From assembly GCA_030015575.1 (NCBI GenBank), contig JASDDO010000001.1, positions 513,975,772-514,039,771 on the forward strand: a DNA stretch of 64,000 nucleotides. Direction: 5' to 3'. Shown here piece by piece: positions 57,439 to 64,000 of this stretch; position 1 is the first letter of the stretch; each line of letters begins with the position of its first letter. The translations under genes were made by a program, and so were the position numbers. This DNA is from Agapanthus africanus. Its lineage: Eukaryota; Streptophyta; Magnoliopsida; Asparagales; Amaryllidaceae. The notes below the pieces were generated by a model. That model saw only the letters and a program-made list of their open reading frames with translations. It made no database searches and had not been told where the DNA came from.

Positions 57439-59319
57439 TATTTACCGCCAAAAACAGAGACGGACAGCGTAGGACATCTTTCCTGAATTTGGGGGCAGAT
57501 GGTATTTGGATTATCTGTCCACCTCTCCAAAGATGCCAAGTTGATTTATGGTTCCGTATATCAGAGGTTTGGACAGATGCGACCGTTGTAGCAGACTTCG
57601 TCAGATTCCCACTCGTTTGCGAGAGGTTTTTGATTGTAGGGACGCTCTTCCCTGTAGGTGTAAGCCCTTGCAGTTAATTACGTTATCGCATTGTGATAAC
57701 CACTTTCTCCTGCTCCAGAAGTTCACTTCATATCGTGTGTGTGTGTTTTATTTTTTGGTTTCCCGTGGATTGTATACGGAGACTAATTTATGTTGTCACC
57801 CGTAGGGCGTGGATTAGTCCAAATCTGTATATCTTTAGATTTGGGTTTGGTTTGATTTAAGGATCGTTGATCTATTTTGAGATCAAGATCGACTTAAAGG
57901 AATACGAATGGTTAGGAGGCTCGGTTGGTTTTTCGGATGTCATGAGTCATGTTTGGGAAACGATGAGTCCATAGGCTCAGTCGATCTGAATTAGGGACTT
58001 AGCCAACTTGGGCTTGGCCCACTCAATTTTCCTTTGTTTTAAAAGAAGTGTTAAGCACTGGTGTAGGCTCAGTCCCCTTTTTCTTAAAAAAAAAAAGTGC
58101 TGAGCGCTTATGTGAGTTCTGACGCTCACACTTTAATCTATCTTTTCTTTTGTCTCTACATATGGAGTGATGAGCACCCTTTATAGCACCCACATGCAAA
58201 GCACGCGAAGCACTAGGCACCAGGTGTTGAATGATGAGTGTCAAGCACTCTTATGTTCTATGGCGCCCACGTGAGGGTCATATGAGGCGATGGGCGCTGA
58301 GCGCCAGCCACTGAGTGCTAAGAACTTTTTATTTTATGGAGCCCATGTGAGGGGCACGTAGGGCACTGGGCGCTGAGCGCCAGCCACTGAGTGCTAAGTA
58401 CTCTTCATTTTATGGCGCCCACGTGAGGGGCACGTGGAGCGTCGGGCGCTGAGCGCCAGCCACTGAGTGCTAAGCCCTCTTGAGTTCTCTCTCTCTTTCT
58501 TTTCTAAATGATCCATGGGATCTTTATTCTTTTTTATTTACCTAAATTTTCCAAGAAGAGAGTTCTTCTTCCTTGAGAATTTAATTCTCTATTCTTTCAA
58601 AACTCTCTTCTTCTTTTTTTTTAAGCTTATGGGGGGTTCCTCTCTTTTTTTTAGACTTGAAGTCTTGGATCCTTTATATAGTAGAGGCAGGTTTGTTGAT
58701 TAGTTAAAGAAATCTCTCATTGAGAGATCCTAATTGATTTAGGGATTTTACCCACCGTTGATTCTTTGATCCAAGGACTTCTGTTTTACAGAAGACATTT
58801 TTCTTGTTTTTAACAAGATTAGGGAAATATTTTCCCACACAGAATTTATTCTGTAGATCAGTGATTCTGTAATCACCATTGGATTTTTAATCCAATGGTA
58901 CTCTGTTTTACAGAGAGTAATCTTTCTTGTTTAGAAAGATTTGAGAAATATTTCCGTTAAAAAATTTAATTCTGCATTCTGATGATTAATCCAACGGCTA
59001 TGTTTAACAGAGATTAGAATTTAATTATACCAGGCGCCGGCACTCACATGCTGTGCACTTGCGGCGCCAATAAGAGTTTTTAACTCTTGCGCTGGCGCCC
59101 TTGTGGCAAACACGTGAGGCCCTGCCTCTTGAGTTTTGAACAGAGCTTTGCTCTTTAACTCTGGCGCTGGCGCCCTCGTGGCAAACACGTGAGGTGGTGC
59201 CTCTTGAGTTTTGAACAGAGCTTTGCTCTTTAACTCTGGTGCCGGCACCCTCATGGCAAACACGTAAGACGCTGCCTCTTGAGTTTTGAATAGAGCTTTG
59301 CTCTTTTATTGGGGAAACA
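57439..59319 (-). repeat. K2 3' LTR
   Basis: Homologous to the K1 LTR in inverted orientation from TTTACCGCC (57441) to GGGGAAACA (59319). The sense start is TGTTTCCCC. The minus-strand TATA box CTATATAAAGG is at 58673-58683. Hairpin array as in K1: 58877-58899 has 10-bp perfect arms (CCATTGGATT/AATCCAATGG), and CTCTGTTTTACAGAG lies at 58900-58914. Confidence 0.85.
59086..59310. repeat. three 75-bp tandem repeats in K2 U3
   Basis: TGCCTCTTGAGTTTTGAA recurs at 59123, 59198 and 59273. Each unit has a GCGCTGGCGCC-type stem, an AACACGT box and a CAGAGCTTTGCTCT hairpin. A 214-residue minus-strand ORF (59669-59025) reads through with a 25-residue period but looks accidental. Confidence 0.93.
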
Positions 59320-59334
59320 AATCCCCCCACCATC
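59320..59334 (-). other. polypurine tract, K2
   Basis: The reverse complement is GATGGTGGGGGGATT, adjoining the LTR start. Confidence 0.85.
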
Positions 59335-60114
59335 GTGCTCACGTAACTCACACGTGAGTGCAACAGTGGTATCTTTTCCACCATAGGATCTTCTCGGAAG
59401 TGGAACCATCTCCTCGTGCCTATAAGTAGGGCCTTTGGCCCTTGAGATGACTGTTGTTCATCTTCCTTTCTTCTTATTTCAGAGAATTCAATTCTTTTTC
59501 CAGTGCTTAGATCTCTGCCCAAGGAAACTCTTTTAGAGTTAGAAATTTGTCCAAATATTTGGTTAGGATTATGATCGAACCCATTAACAGAGCTTTTCTC
59601 TTCTTTAGATCGTAGATCTTTAAAATGTATTTTAGGGTTTCTTATCCCTTTAATCAGAGCTTTGATCATCTTTCATGAAGAACTCTTAGAGTTTGTAGGA
59701 TTTTTCTTTCAGATCTTAAATATCTTTTGGTTTTACAATGTTAAAAAGCATTGCTTTTAAAGGTTCTGGTAGATTACCCCAATGTTTTACAGAGCATGGC
59801 TCTAAAAAATTCTTGGGGAATTTTATTTTCTTCTTAATTTTCTGTCAGTTATGAAATCTGTTTGTAGAGCACAGCTCTCGAGGGATTTTAACTCCTTAGT
59901 ATAATGATATTTCTCATTAAATGAGAATCATTTTAGTATTCTATTCTTAATGAGTGACTGTCCCATCAATGATGGGGGCATCACCTTAATTTTTTGGGCC
60001 CCTCTTTGGCCCACTGCAACGCAGTGCAAAAATTTTGAGTCTCAAAGACCATTAAAGTTCTGATTCCTAAATCATAATGCCAATAGCTGAACCTTCTCCT
60101 TTGGTGCAGGTACA
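59335..60114 (+). promoter_or_regulatory. promoter and 5' UTR of the antisense PMD gene
   Basis: TATAAGTAGG at 59421 is followed by a CT-rich initiator zone (59455-59500). The stretch is filled with the same kind of short hairpins as the K LTRs (AAAAGCATTGCTTTT at 59745; TCTCATTAAATGAGA at 59915; CACTGCAACGCAGTG at 60012). A splice-acceptor-like pyrimidine tract ending GGTGCAG at 60109 sits five bases before the ATG, so a 5' UTR intron is likely; the donor was not fixed. Confidence 0.6.
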
Positions 60115-63100
60115 ATGGCCTTCAACTCTTTTTTCCATTTCGTACGTTCAGAGAGCGCCTTTGTCGATGCGCCCGTGGAACGAGAATTCTTCGCACTTAT
60201 TAAAGATCATGACCCGGAGCAGAAGTCTCTTCACTTATGTGGGTCATGGTGTAATCAGATCATTCGGGGTCGGCACAGTTTTTCTTGTGCAGCGCCCTCA
60301 GAGCCAACTTCAGCAATTCATTATGCCGGTTCGCCTCAAGTGAATTATGTCGTAGAAGAGGTCAACTGGACTTCGAAGGGTCGCCTTCAGCCCTCTATGG
60401 CATCAATACCTGTACAGCCGCCGATGGCTTTGGATATTTTGGGGCGACGCATATGTCAAGGCGAGTTGCGCCCTTGGGGACAAGTCTATATGATAGGGTT
60501 GACTCCTCGCCAATCAGCCGGCTACCTACAGTGGACCCGGTATATCCTGTCGACCAAGAAGTCGCCGCTGCTGAAGCTTGGGCTATATCCTGCCATATTT
60601 GTGTCCTTTTTCCAATATTCCGCATCTCATGTATGGTGGGTTAAGGCTTTTCTGGAACAGTAGAACATCCCAACCCACACATTTCATTTATCGGACCGAG
60701 AGCTCTCAATTTCTTTGGAGGAGTTTGTGGAAATCTCTGGCTTACCCGTCATAGGAGAACATTACGAAGAAATACTTCCCCCTGACGAGTACATCTTTGC
60801 CACCAAATCAGTGGTGATGGGCCTTACTCCAGAAAATGCTGTTCAACACCGGTTCCCAAGCCTGATCAAGGTGTTGAACATTTATGAAAGTTTGTTCTTA
60901 GAGTCTGGAGAGAACGGAGTTGGCTTTGCAGATTTCATCGCCCGCTTTCTTCGCCCAGAAGTCTTGTCAAAACAAGACACGAAGTTCGCTAAGCTTAATG
61001 ACCCGTTCAGTTTCAGTTTGGATAACTTACCGACGGCAGAGGCGGATTTGAAGAATTTTTTTATTCCAGACGTTCTGGTCATCCCTTTTGCAGAGCTCGC
61101 TGCTCCGGACGTCGACGAAGAGACATTCTTTCTGGGGTTCATCGTCCTGTGGTTGAGTTGGTTTGTGCTTCCGATGCATCCTCGCAATATGAGGCCGTCT
61201 GTCTTTTATCCGGCCCACCGCATGATTGTAAGGACGTGTGTGGTCGTTGGGATCGCATGGATGGCTCATCAATATCATGGCCTGAGGTTAGCGGCAGACA
61301 CTACTCAGCCAGGGGTAAAGCCCGTACATCTTTCATTGCACTACTTCACGTCGTTGATCTAGATGCATATTCTAGGTGCTTTCGGTGTTCACAAACGACC
61401 CCGCTTCTACGACAGCTACAACTTTCCTCGGGTCATGTATCTGGTTGATGCTTCTGCGTCAGACCCGTCACAGTGAGAGGCTCGGCGACTAGTCCTACGC
61501 CGCGCATGGTTAGGGATAGCATGACCTTTGTCGATAGAGTCTTGACTATCGGCAAGGAATCTACCAAGGTGGTGCAACCGCTGCGTGACACTTTCAAAGA
61601 CGGGGCTCCCACGTTGAAGGCTCGGGAAATCTTGCACTTGTATTCTATTAGGCTGTGAAAAACGCCTCGACACTGTTCATGAGGTACAACCCGCACCGCT
61701 TCGATCAACAGTTAGGTTACAATCAGGATGTTCCTCTTGAGGCATTTTAAGCCGAGCCGGCTTATACGGAAGAGGGTAAACGCAGCGCGCTACACCACTT
61801 TATGCGATTAAGTACGGAGTCCAATTTTTTCATCAGCGAGCTGAGATATGTGCCGAAAGCTTCGAACACTTACGTAGCGTGGTATCAGCATGCGACGGGT
61901 GCTGTTATCATGGAAGAAAGACGGTTATTGCTTGATCACTAGGATGCAGTCCCCGCTAGTAATACATCTGTCCCCTTAAAGCGACGGACTGTCGTACGCC
62001 CTTCCTTGAGGGAAATTACTACAGCCATAGTCCCTCAAGTTTTTCCTGAGAGGATTCAATCCAATGTTTCCGTAACTGTGGTAGTCATGGCATCCCCGGA
62101 ATCTGGCGCCGGTACCGAAATCGGGACCCGTCGCCCAAAAATGCCTGTCAAGCGCAAGCTCTTGTCATCGGCCACCGGTGTCCGTTCGCAGAAAAAGAAG
62201 AAGTCTCTATTTTCTGTCGATGTTGTATTCGGCCAGGAGCCACATGCTCCCTACATCGAGGGCTTGTGCGAATACGGTACCAATGAGGGTTTGTTTGACA
62301 CGCCTGGGACTGATATTGACCTACAGGTTGCCCTCGCAGTTTCCGAGCGACTGGCTCGCGAAGAAACGACGTTGATCTCTATCGCGAAGTCAGGTACACT
62401 TCAGTTATATCTTTCTGCACCTATTTCTTCTCTTTTTGTTATGCTTCTATTAACGGTTTCTTCTTCAACAGGTATTTCGGCCGAAGAGGCTCTCGCAGCT
62501 TCCCTCAGAACGTTCGAGGAGAAAGAGAGGCTCCGTGCTTCTTTGGGTATTGGTATAATTCGTTTCATTACGCCTTTATTCTTTTTATTCATGATCTGAC
62601 CCTTTTCTTCACCCTGTTGCAGGAACTACTGTAACTCAGGTGATTCCAAATGCAGTGCCAATCCCAACTGGTGATGCAGTAAAACTTCTAGAGCCAGCAG
62701 CAATGGACACGGCCATCCCAAAGTCATCGCAGTAGGCGTTGCTGAAGTAGCTGATGATGGATGCCATAACGGCTTCGGAGGTAGATCTCGATTCGGACGA
62801 CGACGTCCCCCTGTCGGAAGTCTTAAGGAGGTCAGTTCTCACTGCTCAGGCTGAAAGGAAGCGCAGGAAGCACGGGACGAGGGAACGCGATGCCGTTTTG
62901 GTCGCAGGTGCAAGCTCAAGCAGTATTCCGCCTGCTGACACTCCTTCGACAGATGTCCCATCTGCCCTGTCTACCGCCCATAGACAGGTCGCATGTGCAG
63001 CTCGGGAAGAAACTGAAAAACTACTTCAAGTTAACATAACGCCCGGTCTTTTATTAGGACTCAGTCCTTGAATTCTGACATACGCATTTTCTTTTACTCT

Positions 63101-64000
63101 GGGCCGAGTCCTGGAGATGGTATGGCAGATGAAACACTAACGACTACAGAGCCCGAAGTGGCTACTCTTTCTCGGGAATCTGGGACCGTACAGACTGCTG
63201 CTCTTTCTCCTTGTGGCTCCTTGGTATCGGTAGGTGTCGCAAGCGTTACGACGGCCCTCGTCGAGTCAGGGGATGAAGCTATGGGTGCAGAATCTATTCC
63301 CACGAGAGAGAGTGAAGATGTCGTTACCCCTGGTGACGCTTCCGGTGCGGTTTCGGTCCCTGATCTATCAGGTAGTCCTTGGGTTGTTGTTTTTGTGTTT
63401 TTCAATCCTGTTCAGCCCTTCTGATGATATTCTGTTTGTCTTGAGCATAGGCATGGTAAACCCTGAGGCTATGTCGTCTGAAGAAGTGTCGTCGACCGCC
63501 ACTTTGATAGTCGTTGTCCCTTCGCTTTCTTCTACGCCTCCACAAATCTTAGAAGGTATGGGTTTCTCACTTTTTCGTTTCACTGTGGATACAATCCTTC
63601 TTGTATTAACTGTATATTGTCGTAACTTTGCAGGAGTACTTTTCGACCAATTGTATCAGGTGTTATACCCGCATTTTTCCTTTCAGTCGGAAATCGTTCC
63701 ACCTTCTAGTATTGGTTAGTATATTCTTCAGCTAATGTTTCTCTTCCCCTTTTTTATGAGTAGACTTATTGTTGCTAAGCCTTCCTTATATTGACCACAG
63801 TATCACGGGTCGGAAGAGGAGACGAAAGAATAGCCATGCCTCCGGTACTCCCCATTCTACCGCCTGCCACAGCCGGTACGATAGATTCTATCCCTTAGGT
63901 GTTTTCTTTGTCTCCCAAATCGAAATTTGACCGTAATTCATTTTGTAGTGATTACACCAGCTCCAGCTCCTTTTAAGTCTCGCATTCTAATGTCTGCGGG
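60115..64000 (+). pseudogene. antisense, multi-exon plant-mobile-domain gene of K2
   Basis: ATG 60115 opens 182 residues to TAG 60661, which stands where Trp is expected. The same frame goes on with NIPTHTFHLSDRELSISLEE and SGLPVIG, the typical PMD block, to TAG 61360 and TGA 61474. After frame changes the frame at 61662 has RYNPHRFDQQLGYNQDVP, also PMD-like, then a Lys-rich segment (KRKLLSSATGVRSQKKKK). From 62394 on there are GT-AG introns at 62394-62471, 62547-62622, 63030-63128, 63372-63450, 63556-63633, 63715-63801 and 63876-63948. Exons of 75, 243, 105 and 81 nt are multiples of three with phase 1 junctions at a Gly codon; two others (407 and 74 nt) are not, so indels are likely. PMD proteins occur in both transposable elements and host genes; placement next to the K2 polypurine tract favours an element-borne gene. 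The end is outside the window. Confidence 0.75.

Larger units (their letters stand above)
57439..64000 (-). mobile_element. K2: Tat-like element inside K1 gag, with antisense extra gene
   Basis: In the minus direction the 3' LTR occupies 59319-57439, preceded by the polypurine tract (59334-59320). Right of that, on the + strand, is a promoter and a spliced PMD gene; pol and the 5' LTR would lie beyond the right edge. Plant Tat elements are known to carry extra ORFs, some antisense and placed just inside the 3' LTR, which fits. The terminal TG reads TA at 57439, so one LTR end is mutated. CAAGG (57434-57438) would be the target duplication. Confidence 0.78.

Noticed and set aside
32011..59319. 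A giant DNA transposon with 2-kb terminal inverted repeats
   Set aside because: The inverted repeats are LTRs of two separate Tat-like elements: each has its own TATA box, and K1 has a primer site while K2 has a polypurine tract. H has its own target duplication inside.
59025..59669. A 214-residue minus-strand ORF with 25-residue repeats
   Set aside because: The repeats come from a 75-bp tandem array in the K2 LTR that happens to be a multiple of three; K1 has no equivalent ORF and no domain is visible.
60115..61362. An ordinary intact host PMD gene
   Set aside because: At least three in-frame stops and later frame changes, and it directly adjoins the K2 polypurine tract on the opposite strand.

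Overview
This window is gene-poor plant nuclear DNA made almost entirely of nested LTR retrotransposons. The evidence is plant-type: initiator-Met tRNA and Asp-tRNA primer binding sites, BARE/Angela-like Ty1-copia LTR starts, Athila-type Ty3-gypsy polyproteins with an AAGTTTGGGGG polypurine tract, and a Tat-like element carrying a spliced plant-mobile-domain (PMD) gene. No rRNA, tRNA, CRISPR array or confident ordinary host gene was seen. The organism cannot be named from this; a seed plant with a TE-rich genome is the safe reading.

Layout (element names are mine). The outer element is G1, a + strand Ty3/gypsy element with ~4 kb LTRs that keeps only gag (7329-11652 and 29099-32010). Its 5' LTR was hit by copia-B (-, 1-7328, continuing off the left edge). 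Its internal region was hit by copia-A (+, 11653-29098, TSD GTTTT), whose gag was then hit by copia-E (-, 16408-24172, right end lost). G1's 3' LTR was hit by K1 (+, Tat-like, from 32011). K1's gag was split by the Athila-like element H (+, 34586-55883, TSD GTGCC), whose polyprotein was split by copia-D (-, 39978-49780, TSD GACTC). K1's gag was also cut by K2 (-, same Tat-like family, from 57439 to the right edge). Maximum nesting is G1 > K1 > H > D, four levels, fixed by three exact 5-bp target duplications.

Function. All polyproteins are decayed by nonsense codons and frameshifts, so none looks autonomous. Copia-D is the best preserved: long pol ORF, YVDD intact, but an RNase H Asp changed to Gly. 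Copia-A has YVDG instead of YVDD. Regulatory parts look better kept than coding parts. The copia LTRs carry perfect heat-shock elements (five alternating units in B, three in A and D). Their leaders hold a thrice-repeated motif at fixed spacing and a GC-rich palindrome about 200-250 nt after the primer site. The K-family LTRs are packed with short hairpins and paired CACGTG-like boxes. K2 has, antisense to itself and behind its 3' LTR, a TATA box and a multi-exon PMD gene with at least seven GT-AG introns; most complete internal exons are multiples of three. That gene is decayed by nonsense codons but its architecture is clear. K1 and K2 LTRs lie in inverted orientation and, before H arrived, were only about 1.8 kb apart.
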